Source: Sedimentisphaerales bacterium
Lineage (GTDB): Bacteria; Planctomycetota; Phycisphaerae; Sedimentisphaerales; Anaerobacaceae
Assembly: GCA_016932835.1 (NCBI GenBank)
Contig: JAFGCD010000138.1
Coordinates: 19,587 to 83,586, forward strand
Direction of reading: 5' to 3'
Length of the DNA: 64,000 bases
The first letter of the stretch is position 1. Every line of letters begins with the position of its first letter. The notes beneath the pieces are model-generated. The model had not been told where the DNA came from. It saw only the letters and a list, made by a program, of their open reading frames with translations, and did not search any database. The translations under genes and the position numbers were made by a program. Below are positions 1 through 10,310 of this stretch, one piece after another.

Positions 1-2
1 AG

Positions 3-1211
3 CACACGAACCAATTAGCGAGAAAAGCTACCACGGCGAGTCAAACCAAGAGTGATTTTCTCGCAAACATGAGCCATGAAATCCGAACTCCAATGAATGC
101 CATAGTAGGCTTTGCCGAGGTTCTGGCCGACGAGAATTTGACGCCTGAACAAAGGGACCACGTGAACATTATCAAGGAATCGGCACGCAATCTATTGAAA
201 ACGATAAACGATATTCTTGACATCTCCAAAATCGAAGCGGGCAAGCTGACTACCGAGATTGCCGATTGTCGACTGGATCGGCTGCTCAATTCAATCGAGT
301 CTATGATGCACCCGCAAGCCGATGCCAAAAATCTCGAATTTCGTGTTTCTATGAGCAGTTCGCTTCCAAAACAGATACGCACAGACGCAATTCGCCTGCG
401 ACAATGTCTGATCAACCTTACAAGTAATGCAGTGAAGTTCACCAAGCAGGGCTATGTCTATGTTAACGTAAATCTCCAGAACGATAACGGCCGGCCTTTT
501 ATTCGCTTCGACGTTGAAGATTCCGGTACAGGAATAGCTCCGGAGGAACAGCAGTCGATATTCGAGTCATTTGTGCAGGCCCGCAGCAACAAAGCCGGCA
601 GCTTCGAGGGTACGGGGCTTGGATTGACCATAACCAGACACTTAGCCGAGTTGCTCGGAGGAACTCTCAGCGTAACAAGCCAGGAAGACAAGGGGTCGGT
701 ATTCTCGCTTGTGATACCTGCGGGCGTAGATATGAATAGTCAGCAAGATACCGAGGCATCGACGACTGAAAACGCCGAGCCCTACGACCAGACGGACCTG
801 GAAAACGTCAATTTCTCAGGCCGAGTCCTGGTTGCCGAAGATACGCTCACCAATCAGATGCTGATTAAGCTGCTGCTGGAGAAAATCGGTTTTGAGGTGA
901 CGATTGTCAGCGACGGCAGGGAAGCCGTGCGCAAGGGTATTGGCGAGCAATTCGATTTGATATTCATGGACATACACATGCCGAATATGAACGGTTATGA
1001 GGCCACGAGAGAGTTGCGCAAGGGAGGCGTTGCAACACCGATAATCGCCCTGACCGCCAACGCCATGAAAGGTGACGACAGAAAGTGCCTCGCCGCAGGC
1101 TGCAACGACTATCTGCCCAAACCAATCGACCGAAAATGGCTGCTTTGCGTCCTCCAGAAATACCTCGACCCGGTGAACCTGGCGGCTGACGGCACGACAA
1201 CGGCGCCATAA
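3..1211 (+). CDS. Hybrid sensor histidine kinase with C-terminal receiver domain (5' end cut by window edge)
   Basis: Reading frame is open from the window edge; H-box SHEIRTPMNAIVGFAEVL, ATPase motifs FDVEDSGTGIA and GTGLGLTI, receiver LIFMDIHMPNMNGYEATRELR ... PKPIDR. Confidence 0.93.
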   Translation, partial: HTNQLARKATTASQTKSDFLANMSHEIRTPMNAIVGFAEVLADENLTPEQRDHVNIIKESARNLLKTINDILDISKIEAGKLTTEIADCRLDRLLNSIESMMHPQADAKNLEFRVSMSSSLPKQIRTDAIRLRQCLINLTSNAVKFTKQGYVYVNVNLQNDNGRPFIRFDVEDSGTGIAPEEQQSIFESFVQARSNKAGSFEGTGLGLTITRHLAELLGGTLSVTSQEDKGSVFSLVIPAGVDMNSQQDTEASTTENAEPYDQTDLENVNFSGRVLVAEDTLTNQMLIKLLLEKIGFEVTIVSDGREAVRKGIGEQFDLIFMDIHMPNMNGYEATRELRKGGVATPIIALTANAMKGDDRKCLAAGCNDYLPKPIDRKWLLCVLQKYLDPVNLAADGTTTAP

Positions 1212-1270
1212 AGAAGACTGTAACAACAGAATCCAGGCGGCCAGCCCCCGCAAATTTCCAGCAGCCAGGC

Positions 1271-2281
1271 TCATCGCAGGGACAATTCGAGGACCAATTG
1301 CTCCATCGCCACCGTCGCTTTTGTTTTGCCGGTCTTGATGTCGTAGTCTGTCCGGCCGAGACGCTGGAGATACCCTCCGATCCGGGTCAGCGACATCTGC
1401 TGAATTTGGGCGAAGAACCTTTCCTTGTTCGACCAGATTCTCAGACTTTTTTCGATAGTCCCCCTGAAAGTACCCTTATCGAGCATAACTTTTGCCTGGA
1501 ACATTCTCCTCAGGTGAAATGCAAACGCTCCGACCACGGTATATTCGGAGCTTTTGTCGTCGGCAAACATTCGACGCAGCCGATCCACCGCTTGCGCAGG
1601 TCTGGCGGCGATGATCGCATCAATCACCTCAAAGGCGCCCAAGATACGATTGTGGCCCGTCAACGCCTCGATGTGCTCGGCTGTAATTGCCTTATCATCC
1701 GGTGCATAGACAGCCAGCTTATCGATTTCGCTGTACAGCCTGGGCAAGTCGTCGCCGAGAAGGTCAACAAGCAGTTCGGCGGTGTTCATGTTGAGAACCT
1801 TTTCGTGGGCCTCTCGGGCGTAGCCGGCCAATCGCCGGGACAGCTCCTGCCCCTTCGGCGGCGTCACGTCAATCAGCCTGCCCATCTTAGACAGCTTGCG
1901 GGCGAGCCTGGTAGTCGAAGTCCAATTGCGAACTACCAGCACGAGTATGCCGGTCGGACTGGGCCGGTCGAAATACTTCTCGAGCAGTTGGCGGTTATGG
2001 TCCTTCGAGATGAAATCGTCGGCGTTTCTAACAACGACCACTCGCCTGTCCGCCAGGAACGGCAGCGTCCGCAATTCATCAAGCACCACCGACAGCAGAA
2101 CATCCTTGCCATCGACATCGAGAAGTCCGGTTACTCTCTGCGAGGGCTCTATCAACTCATCGAGCAGCATTTGGGTCTGCGCGCCGACAAGAGAATCATC
2201 TTTACCCTTAAGCACATAGACCGGAACCGGTTCGCTTTTTGATTTGGTTCTGCTTTGTGGCATTTTAGCCCGTATCGCCAA
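1271..2281 (-). CDS. holA: DNA polymerase III subunit delta
   Basis: 336 aa; HolA-like pattern (VYVLKGKDDSLVGAQTQMLLDEL, LPRLYSEIDKLAVYA, IRIWSNKERFFAQIQQMS); directly downstream of gyrA. Confidence 0.8.
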   Translation of the reverse strand: MAIRAKMPQSRTKSKSEPVPVYVLKGKDDSLVGAQTQMLLDELIEPSQRVTGLLDVDGKDVLLSVVLDELRTLPFLADRRVVVVRNADDFISKDHNRQLLEKYFDRPSPTGILVLVVRNWTSTTRLARKLSKMGRLIDVTPPKGQELSRRLAGYAREAHEKVLNMNTAELLVDLLGDDLPRLYSEIDKLAVYAPDDKAITAEHIEALTGHNRILGAFEVIDAIIAARPAQAVDRLRRMFADDKSSEYTVVGAFAFHLRRMFQAKVMLDKGTFRGTIEKSLRIWSNKERFFAQIQQMSLTRIGGYLQRLGRTDYDIKTGKTKATVAMEQLVLELSLR

Positions 2282-2292
2282 CGACTGCCGCG

Positions 2293-4890
2293 CTATTCCG
2301 ATTTTCGTTTTTTCCCGGTCTTCTTCTCAGTCCTGGTTTTGGTCTTATCCTTATCGTTATCGGCATCTTCCGGCATAATTTTCTCTGCGGCTACAAGTTT
2401 ATCGCCGGGTTTTAACTTAATCAGCCGAACACCCTGAGTATTCCTTCCGATGGAACGAATCTCATCGAGTCCGGTCCTGATAATCATTCCTTTGGCCGTA
2501 ATCATCATGAGGTCGTCTCTACTTTGAACAGCCTTGAGCGCAACGACTTTGCCGTTCCTGGTCGATGTCTTTATATTCTTAAGGCCTACGCCCCCGCGAC
2601 TCTGAGGGCGGTAATTCTCTATGCCGGTCCGTTTGCCGTACCCGTTTTCACAAAGCGTAAACAGCGCCGCTTTCTCCTCGACGATCACCATTCCCACAAC
2701 CGCATCGCCGCTCCGCAGCTTGATGCCGCGCACCCCGCGAGAGGCCCGCCCCATCGACCGCACCTGATTCTCGTCGAAACGTATCGTCATGCCGTCACGC
2801 GTACCCAGGACGATGTGGTCCTTGCCTCCGGTCAGGTCCACTCCGATCAAATCGTCGCTCGGGTCCAGGTTAATCGCAATGACACCGCTCGCTCTCGGAT
2901 TACCATAGGCCGACAGGCGTGTTTTCTTGACAACGCCCTTACTCGTAGCCATTACGAGTTGCGATTCGGGTCCCTGCTCATCTTCAGGTTCGAAGCCGCT
3001 GACATTGATGATCGAAGCGACCTGCTGGTTTCCAAGATTGAGCAGATTAACGAGATTCCTGCCTTTACTCTGCCTGGACATGCTCGGAATATTATAGACC
3101 TTCAGCCAGTAGCATTTTCCGCGATTCGTGAAGATGAGCAGGTAGTCATGCGTCGAGGCAACAAACAGGTGCTTGATGAAGTCTCCTTCCTTCGTCACCG
3201 AGCCGATTATCCCCTTGCCGCCCCTGCCCTGCGTTCGGTAGGTGTCTATCGGCATTCGCTTGATATAGCCGCCGTGGCTTACGGTGACTATCACTTCTTC
3301 TTCGGCAATCAGGTCCTCGGCTTCGAGCAGCTCGGCCGCCGCTGTAATCTGTGTTCGTCTTTTATCAGTAAACTTATCTTTTATTTCGTGGATGTCTGTG
3401 ATGATATTATCCATCAATACCCTGTCGTTCGCCAGTATCGCCTCGTAACCGTCGATCTGTTCGGTAAGCCCGGCGTACTCTTTCGCCAGCTTCTCCATTT
3501 CCAGGCCCGTCAGCCTCTGGAGCTGCATTGTGAGTATGGCATCTGCCTGCGGGCCTGTCAGATAGTGCTTTCCCTTCTTCTTTTCCTCGATGAACGCCTT
3601 GGGGAGTATCTTCTTTAGCGTCGCCGACTCGGCCAGCTTCAAGGGCTTTTTCATCAGGTTGAGCTTCGCCGTGGGGGCATCGGGAGATTTCTTAATCAGG
3701 TCGATAATTTCGTCGATATCGCTGACCGCCAGGATAAGGCCTTCGAGGATATGCGCCCTGTTCCTGCACCTCTTGAGGAGGAATCGGCTCCGCCTTCGGA
3801 TCACGACCTTGCGGTGATCGATGAAGCAATTGAGCATTTCCTTGATGTTCAGCGTTTCCGGGCGGTTGTTGACAAGTGCAATATTCGCGATTGCGAAGGT
3901 CGTCTGCAGTGAAGTGTATCGGTACAGCTTGTTGAGGACGACTTCCGAATCGGCATCTCGCTTCAATTCGATGACGATTCGCAGCCCCTTGCGGTCCGAT
4001 TCATCTCTGACATCCGATATCTCGGTAATTGTCCCGTTCTGCACGCACTCGGCGATCTTCGAGACGATGGTCGTCTTTACGACCATATAGGGAATTTCCG
4101 TAACGACTATTCTCTCTTTGCCTTTTTTATTTGTCTCTACACTCAGCTTTCCCCTGACTGTAAGGTGCCCCCTGCCCTTTGTATAGGCATCTACTATGCC
4201 TTTTTTCCCGCAGATAACCCCGCCGGTGGGAAAATCCGGTCCGGGCAGGGCCTTCATAATATCCTTGAACCCGCACTGTGGGTCTTCGATAACGACCAGC
4301 AGCGCATCGCATATTTCTTTAATGTTGTGAGGCGGGATATTGGTCGCCATTCCAACGGCGATGCCCGTCGAGCCGTTGACCAGTAGATTCGGGAATTTCG
4401 CCGGAAGAACAACCGGTTCTGTACGTGTCTCATCGTAATTCGGCACGAAATCGACGGTATCGTAGTTCAAATCATCGAGCATCTCGGTAGCAGGGGCCGT
4501 CATTCGGGCCTCCGTGTACCGCATAGCCGCCGGCGGGTCGGAATCGATACTCCCGAAGTTGCCCTGCGGGTCAACGAGGGTATAACGCATGTTCCATTCC
4601 TGGCCCAGCCGAACCAACGTTCCGTAGGTCGCCTGGTCGCCGTGAGGATGGTAGTTGCCGCTCGTATCGCCGACGATTTTTGCGCACTTTCGATGCTTGC
4701 TCCGAGGCCCCAGATTCAGGTCGTTCATCGCCACGAGGATTCGTCTCTGCGAGGGTTTGAGCCCGTCCCGAACGTCGGGTAAGGCGCGCGAGACTATCAC
4801 GCTCATCGCATAGTTCAGGTATGAATTCTTAAGCTCGTCGAGGATACGCATATCCTCGAATTGCTCCTGCAATTGCTTGTTTTTTTCCAT
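2293..4890 (-). CDS. gyrA: DNA gyrase subunit A
   Basis: 865 aa; [51 protein letters not shown], GyrA-box-like QGRGGKG, repeated C-terminal pinwheel blades. Confidence 0.95.
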   Translation of the reverse strand: MEKNKQLQEQFEDMRILDELKNSYLNYAMSVIVSRALPDVRDGLKPSQRRILVAMNDLNLGPRSKHRKCAKIVGDTSGNYHPHGDQATYGTLVRLGQEWNMRYTLVDPQGNFGSIDSDPPAAMRYTEARMTAPATEMLDDLNYDTVDFVPNYDETRTEPVVLPAKFPNLLVNGSTGIAVGMATNIPPHNIKEICDALLVVIEDPQCGFKDIMKALPGPDFPTGGVICGKKGIVDAYTKGRGHLTVRGKLSVETNKKGKERIVVTEIPYMVVKTTIVSKIAECVQNGTITEISDVRDESDRKGLRIVIELKRDADSEVVLNKLYRYTSLQTTFAIANIALVNNRPETLNIKEMLNCFIDHRKVVIRRRSRFLLKRCRNRAHILEGLILAVSDIDEIIDLIKKSPDAPTAKLNLMKKPLKLAESATLKKILPKAFIEEKKKGKHYLTGPQADAILTMQLQRLTGLEMEKLAKEYAGLTEQIDGYEAILANDRVLMDNIITDIHEIKDKFTDKRRTQITAAAELLEAEDLIAEEEVIVTVSHGGYIKRMPIDTYRTQGRGGKGIIGSVTKEGDFIKHLFVASTHDYLLIFTNRGKCYWLKVYNIPSMSRQSKGRNLVNLLNLGNQQVASIINVSGFEPEDEQGPESQLVMATSKGVVKKTRLSAYGNPRASGVIAINLDPSDDLIGVDLTGGKDHIVLGTRDGMTIRFDENQVRSMGRASRGVRGIKLRSGDAVVGMVIVEEKAALFTLCENGYGKRTGIENYRPQSRGGVGLKNIKTSTRNGKVVALKAVQSRDDLMMITAKGMIIRTGLDEIRSIGRNTQGVRLIKLKPGDKLVAAEKIMPEDADNDKDKTKTRTEKKTGKKRKSE

Positions 4891-5091
4891 AAGTTCTCTG
4901 CTGTTTTCAGGGTAAAGATCAGTACCCGAATAGCCTACCGGCGACCGCAGGTAATGTCAAGAAAAGCCCGCAATTTCGAGCACTTTTCTCGTCACTTTTC
5001 GGTGCCGGCGTCCCTGGAATCGGCATATCCGGCGACCCCCGCCTCTGCCTGAGGCCGGCCCTGCCGGGGCCGGCTTAGGCGGTTCCCTTTG

Positions 5092-6213
5092 TCATAGAAA
5101 GGATTTCCAGAACCTGCAGACTTCCGCGGCGGCCCCGGGAAGCGAGAACTTTTCGACAGCGAACGTTCGAGCCTGCTGTCCCAGCCGGCTTCGAAATTCA
5201 CTATCCGTCAGCATCCTTCGGATCGCCGCTGTAAGCGCTTCAAGGTCATCCGGCCGAACCAACAAAGCCGAAACCCGGTCTGTCAGAATTTCTCCCGTCC
5301 CCCCCACTTCGGTAGCGATAATCGCCCGGCCGCACGATGCCGCCTCCAGCAATACACGCCCCAGAGGTTCCTGATGGGCCGTATGAACCAGGAGATCGAC
5401 TTCATTCAACAGCACCGGAACATCTTGGCGAAAGCCCAGACAAAACAATCGGTCTTCGATGCCGGCATCTCGAAAGATCAGCCGGATTACGCTTTCGTAG
5501 GCAGCGCTCTCCCTTTTCCGCGAGTGCCGTTGTCCTGCGAACAGGTAATTCGCCTCAGGGAATTCGCCGGCCAGCCGAGCCGCGGCATGTGCCAACAAGG
5601 TTTGTCCTTTGCGCAAGCATATCTGTCCGATGTTGGCACACAAGAGCGCGGCGTCGCCCAGGCCCAACTCATTCTTGAGAATTCCACTCTCCGGCGCTGG
5701 ACGAAAAATATCCGTGTCCACGCCATTATATATCACCTGCAATTTGTCGGGCAACAGCCCCTGTTCGAGATGGAACTTTCTGGTCGCATTGGAAACGGCA
5801 ATCAGCCCTGCGTTTCGATTCAAATCGCTGACGGCGGCCTTGCTCAACTTGACGATATCACGCAGGTGCGACGTACACCGCATCGGCAATCGCCCTGCAA
5901 TCCGGCCGACCGTGCGTCCCATGGAAAGACTGTTCGAATGCACCAAATCGGGGGAAACCCGGGTGATAAGTTCGACCAGATGGGAATTGATTTGCTCGAC
6001 GGATCGTTTTTGCCCGTTTCCGTCCCTTAACGTCAACGGCAACACCTTGATGCCGCATCCTTCCAATCGTCCTGTCAGCATCCCCGACACCGGAGCCGCG
6101 GCGACAAATTCGAATTCCGCTTGCCCGAGCTCTTTCAACACCGCCAGCATGGAAAACTCACCACCATTGAGCGTGGCGTATTCGAAAAGCAACAGGACCT
6201 TCGGTCGCATCAT
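5092..6213 (-). CDS. Glycosyltransferase family 4-type (GT-B) protein
   Basis: 373 aa; VIYNGVDTDIFRPAPESG, EPLGRVLLEAASCGRAIIATEVGGTGEILTD typical of GT4. Confidence 0.88.
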   Translation of the reverse strand: MMRPKVLLLFEYATLNGGEFSMLAVLKELGQAEFEFVAAAPVSGMLTGRLEGCGIKVLPLTLRDGNGQKRSVEQINSHLVELITRVSPDLVHSNSLSMGRTVGRIAGRLPMRCTSHLRDIVKLSKAAVSDLNRNAGLIAVSNATRKFHLEQGLLPDKLQVIYNGVDTDIFRPAPESGILKNELGLGDAALLCANIGQICLRKGQTLLAHAAARLAGEFPEANYLFAGQRHSRKRESAAYESVIRLIFRDAGIEDRLFCLGFRQDVPVLLNEVDLLVHTAHQEPLGRVLLEAASCGRAIIATEVGGTGEILTDRVSALLVRPDDLEALTAAIRRMLTDSEFRSRLGQQARTFAVEKFSLPGAAAEVCRFWKSFL

Positions 6214-6364
6214 ACCGGTACGCCTTTTTAGAATCGCTGAATCAACTGCTGCAAGCCGGATGAATTAGGACAATCGAAACCGGCATCCGGAAAGGCCGCA
6301 ACTCTTCGTTGTTGTTCTTACGAATTCAGGTATCGGCAACCTCTCGCCACCGCACCTTGAGCGG

Positions 6365-6500
6365 TCAATTCGATTTTTCCGGGCTTTTCTCACCCATCAA
6401 CTCTTTCAGTTTCGGCTCTATGGCCTCGGCCCAAATCTTGTACCCCCCGGGCGGCTGTGGACAGATGCGCCCGGCCTGGCTCGCACGCCGAGAGATAGTC
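6365..6500 (-). pseudogene. C-terminal remnant of an SGNH/GDSL hydrolase, frameshifted
   Basis: Minus-strand translation gives HLSTAAR in one frame and GGYKIWAEAIEPKLKELMGEKSPEKSN* in the neighbouring frame, resembling the HLSxxGYxxWAxAIxPxLxxLM block of GDSL hydrolases. The frame switches at a CCCGGGGGG run, immediately after the lepB stop codon. Confidence 0.45.
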
Positions 6501-8058
6501 AGTCGAGCATATCCTTGCCGCCGTATATCAAACGCATCTTCCCGACATTCGGAATCGCGGCAATCGGGAACTTCTCGAACGGCTTGAAGCCGCTGGGCCA
6601 ATAGACAAACAGGGCCTTGCCGACGAGATAGTCTCTCGGAACAACGCCGGGGCGGTAAAAAATACCGTTATTGGCCTTGCCCGGGCTTTGCCACCATCTG
6701 CCGTCCTGGCTGTTTGGACTGTTGTCGCCCAGGACGAAAAATTCGTCGTCCTCCAACACAAACGGCCTGCCTTCGGTAGCCCTGCTGCCGCCGCCTTCGG
6801 TGTAGTGGATATCGCGCAAGATAGCAACATGCGACAGCGTGAGTTTTCCGGAGCCGAAGATTTTGACCTCAGGCTCAATATCCGTTTCCCTCGGACCTGC
6901 GGCATTGGGATCGAGGCCGAGATCATAGGTCACCGTCTCAGAACCAAACTCAAAAACGAGCCGGTGATCGACGTTGGCGAACTTGAAAAGCGTCCACTTG
7001 TCACTTTCGGGCAGGCCGACCTGTTTATTGACAAGAACTGTTTCACTGTCGTCGGCTATTCTGCTGATAGCCATATTTCCGTCCGGGGCAATCGAGGCCC
7101 TGTAGGCAGTTTCGTACTTGCTGAGGCTTGCGCCTATGTGCCCGGCGTCTTCGGCGGATTTCGCATAGAAACGAATCATCAAATCGCTGCATGTGGGCCT
7201 GCGTTCATAATAGTCGGTTTTGTTGTATGCGTAGATTGCCTTGAAGTCGTTTCCGATGGATGAATCATACATGAGTGTATCAATTTGATCCGGCGGGCTG
7301 TGGAGGCTGAACACGGTCGGATTCCTGCTGTCGTTCGTAACCCACTGGGAATCGGGCCGGCCGACAAAGGGCTGACGCCAGGGCTTGTCGCCCGTGGCAC
7401 CGAAGACAGGCTCGTCCGGATTGACGGGGCGGCAGTCGTTGTCAAACACCGTCATCCACAACTCATTCTGGACCTTGGGAGGCTTTCTGCTGATTCTTCC
7501 GTCGATATAGACATCCCCGTCGATTATCTCGATCTCATCGCCGGGCAGGGCGACGAGCCGTTTTATGTAGTTAATGCGCGGCTCATTGGGGTTTTTGAAG
7601 ACAATCACATCCCACCGTTTGGGTTCGAAGAACTGATAGATGCACTTAAGTACGAGTATCCGATCACCGTTTGCAACGGTCATCTTGTCGGGGTGCGAAT
7701 AGCGATAGCCGCAACTGGGGCACTGTGTCCGAGGCGGAGTTACCGGCGCCGCCGGGACCGTATCATCGTTCAGACTCCGCCCGCTACTGTCTCTGTACTC
7801 GCTCGGCACGAATCCGTGCTCGTAGCTGTGCCCGCACTGGACGCATCGCAATCGAAAATGTGCGCCCTTGAGCGTGTCTGCCATACTCCCCGTCGGTATC
7901 CTGAAGGCCTCCATTACGAAGGCCCTGAATACGAAAGCGAGGATAAAGGCGGTTATCAGCCATTCGAACGTGTCGGCGATTTCTGCTGCTCTGTCTTTCT
8001 TCTTGGCGCGACGTTTCGTACCTTTATTTGCATTTTCTTCGCTGCTGCTTGAAGGCAT
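6499..8058 (-). CDS. lepB: Signal peptidase I with zinc-ribbon-like and large additional insertions
   Basis: 519 aa; TM segment then FRIPTGSMADTL (catalytic Ser), NYIKRLVALPGDEIEI (catalytic Lys), GDNSPNSQDGRWWQSP; CVQC and CPSC between the Ser and Lys boxes. Confidence 0.9.
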   Translation of the reverse strand: MPSSSSEENANKGTKRRAKKKDRAAEIADTFEWLITAFILAFVFRAFVMEAFRIPTGSMADTLKGAHFRLRCVQCGHSYEHGFVPSEYRDSSGRSLNDDTVPAAPVTPPRTQCPSCGYRYSHPDKMTVANGDRILVLKCIYQFFEPKRWDVIVFKNPNEPRINYIKRLVALPGDEIEIIDGDVYIDGRISRKPPKVQNELWMTVFDNDCRPVNPDEPVFGATGDKPWRQPFVGRPDSQWVTNDSRNPTVFSLHSPPDQIDTLMYDSSIGNDFKAIYAYNKTDYYERRPTCSDLMIRFYAKSAEDAGHIGASLSKYETAYRASIAPDGNMAISRIADDSETVLVNKQVGLPESDKWTLFKFANVDHRLVFEFGSETVTYDLGLDPNAAGPRETDIEPEVKIFGSGKLTLSHVAILRDIHYTEGGGSRATEGRPFVLEDDEFFVLGDNSPNSQDGRWWQSPGKANNGIFYRPGVVPRDYLVGKALFVYWPSGFKPFEKFPIAAIPNVGKMRLIYGGKDMLD

Positions 8059-8371
8059 GAATATCCTTCCTTATCAAAAGCCGGAGGCGGGCCTCCGGTC
8101 TCGACGGATTCGCGACAATATACATTTCATTCGTCCGTGCGCACGAAGAGGCTCCCGGCAATATAGCCGTATATGACGCCGGCCAAACCCAAGCCGAACG
8201 AATACAGAAACTCGGATTATGGCGACAAATCTTCAGCGGGTCAATAGGCTATTTTCTGCGCCAGAGCAGCATTTTGCGGATTGTCCGGTCCGCAGAGCGT
8301 CTCGCCCTGGCGTACAGCGCGGGCGATTAGGTGGGTTTTTCTCGAATATTCGGAATTTTGCCAAAAATTGC

Positions 8372-8400
8372 TTGATGTATAGAAGTCTTTACTGTATAGT
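8372..8400 (+). promoter_or_regulatory. Candidate sigma70-type promoter of the HU-like gene
   Basis: TTGATG-N17-TATAGT, 231 nt upstream of the HU ATG. Confidence 0.5.
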
Positions 8401-8630
8401 AAGTTGCAGTGTTTTGCGGCTTCCATTTTGCGGTCGGTTTCGAGGCTGACGAGAAGGACCGCTGGTTGCCCGAGGGTCTGCCGGAGAGACCGGTTCTTTG
8501 GAAACGCAGGTTAGTAGAGATGTATGATGGACTGTTGGTTAACAAAATGCGGTGGTTCGTTCTTCACCAGGGTCTCTACAGAATTGGTAATCCATATCTC
8601 AATAGCTCTTTCGTACAAGTGAGGTAGTAT

Positions 8631-8942
8631 ATGGCAACAGTTACAAAGAAGGAACTAATCGACCGAATTGCAGTAAGTACTCAAGCCAAACGAGTTGCAG
8701 TCAAACAGATAGTTCAGGCTTTTCTCGACGAGATCGTAAAAGAGCTAAGCGATAACAACCGTCTTGAATTTCGAGATTTCGGTGTCTTTGAAACGCGGAC
8801 CCGGGCCGCCCGAATCGCGCAAAATCCCAAGACGCTTGAGCGTGTCGAGGTTCCGGCAAAACGGACTGTTAAGTTCAAAATGGGCCGGCTGATGAAGGAA
8901 AATCTCCATACATCTATCAAAGGATCGGTCGATGCCGGTTAG
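8631..8942 (+). CDS. HU/IHF family DNA-binding protein
   Basis: 103 aa; MATVTKKELIDRIA..., LEFRDFGVFETRTRAARIAQNPKTLERVEVPAKRTVKFKMGRLMKE. Confidence 0.93.
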   Translation: MATVTKKELIDRIAVSTQAKRVAVKQIVQAFLDEIVKELSDNNRLEFRDFGVFETRTRAARIAQNPKTLERVEVPAKRTVKFKMGRLMKENLHTSIKGSVDAG

Positions 8943-9064
8943 TTAAATTCAACACGAACGGACACCAAATGATGTGAATTCGCCGGCCTGCAGGGACGGC
9001 GAGCCATACCGGGAATTCAAATTTTTGTTTGTTTTGGCAAATTGGCACTACAAAGGAGCGTTTC

Positions 9065-9289
9065 ATGGCTGAGGGTACAGTCAAGTGGTTCAACCCACGG
9101 AAGGGTTTCGGATTCATCGCCACACCCGACGGTCGCGATGTGTTCGTCCACTATTCATGTTTATCAGGTGACGGATATAAGACTCTTACAGAAGGTGATC
9201 CGGTCACTTTCGAGATAGTCGAGGGTGAAAAGGGTCCAAGGGCCGAGAATGTGGTCGCAGGATCCGATGCGGCAAGTCAGGAGCAATAG
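9065..9289 (+). CDS. Cold shock domain protein
   Basis: [40 protein letters not shown] Shine-Dalgarno upstream of the internal ATG at 9065. Confidence 0.95.
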   Translation: MAEGTVKWFNPRKGFGFIATPDGRDVFVHYSCLSGDGYKTLTEGDPVTFEIVEGEKGPRAENVVAGSDAASQEQ

Positions 9290-9512
9290 AACCGGAGAGG
9301 CGGTTGCTAAGGTCCTGAACCACCAGGATATGTTTCAGGCATATCTTTGGCAGTATCTCCTAACCGTACTGTCGGAGTCAGACTGACTGAACAATGAAAT
9401 CCCGGCTGCATCGGGATGGGTTTTGATGACGGCTTCTCGTACGGCAATACCGGTCAAGCGGTGTTTTGCGCCGGTCGTCGGGTCTCGGAAGCCGGTGAGT
9501 TTAAGTAAGACA

Positions 9513-10148
9513 ATGAGTATGGTCCCTCCACAATCCGCTCTGGACTGCAATGTGCTTGTCCTCAACAAGCATTACATGCCGATCCGCATAGTCGGAGCGA
9601 AACGTGCTTTTTCTCTGCTCTGCCGCGAAATTGCCGAAGTGGTTTCGCTCGAAGAGGGCAACTACCTGAACTACGATTTTGAGAGCTGGTGCCAGGTGAG
9701 CCAGCTTCGCCGGCAGTTCGAACCCACAGGCCACGACTGGGTATCAACAGTCAGTTTTCATATCGCGGTGCCTCGGATTGTTCGACTGCTTTTCTATGAT
9801 CGCCTGCCTCGAAACGAGGTGAAATTCAATCGGCGAAATATCTTCGCTCGCGACAAGAACAAATGCCAGTATTGCGGGAAGCGTTTTGCGACGAGCGAAC
9901 TGTCCCTGGACCACGTGATTCCTCGCAGCATGGGGGGCAAGGCGGTTTGGAGTAATATAGTCTGTGCGTGTACGGACTGCAATGTCATGAAAGGCAGCCG
10001 AACGCCGAGTCAGGCAGGTATGACATTAATCAAGAAACCCGTCAAACCAAGGCACAACCCGCTTGTACACATCCACCTCGGGCACCAGCGCTACCGCTCA
10101 TGGAAGCAATTTCTCGACCACGCCTACTGGTCCGTAGAGCTGAAGTAA
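9513..10148 (+). CDS. HNH endonuclease
   Basis: CQYCGKRFATSELSLDHVIPRSMGGKAVWSNIVCACTDCNVMKGSRTP; likely internal start MSMVPPQSALDCNVLVLN. Confidence 0.9.
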   Translation: MSMVPPQSALDCNVLVLNKHYMPIRIVGAKRAFSLLCREIAEVVSLEEGNYLNYDFESWCQVSQLRRQFEPTGHDWVSTVSFHIAVPRIVRLLFYDRLPRNEVKFNRRNIFARDKNKCQYCGKRFATSELSLDHVIPRSMGGKAVWSNIVCACTDCNVMKGSRTPSQAGMTLIKKPVKPRHNPLVHIHLGHQRYRSWKQFLDHAYWSVELK

Positions 10149-10310
10149 CGCGGCACGACGACAGCGGTAAAGTCAGCCGTTCAAAACAACAGGACCAAAA
10201 ACTGGCAACAAAGCGGAAAATGCGTTATTGTTCGTAGCGTATGGACTCATGAAGGATAATTCCGAGAATTGAATTGTGGCAGGCTGTCGGCAGAATTAAG
10301 GAGATAGCGC

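Noticed and set aside
1298-3618. Long plus-strand ORFs at 1298-2242 and 2524-3618
   Set aside because: Opposite strand of the confident holA and gyrA genes; sequence has no recognisable domains.
5052-5076. GC-rich hairpin (GCCGGCCC-TGCCG-GGGCCGGC) downstream of the glycosyltransferase
   Set aside because: No U-tract on the minus-strand transcript; not supported as an intrinsic terminator.
6688-8052. Plus-strand ORFs 6688-7263 and 7285-8052
   Set aside because: Antisense to lepB, which has clear catalytic motifs.
9399-9424. ATCCCG-N7-CGGGAT then GGGTTTT downstream of the cold-shock gene
   Set aside because: Stem only 6 bp and T-tract only 4; too weak to list as a terminator.
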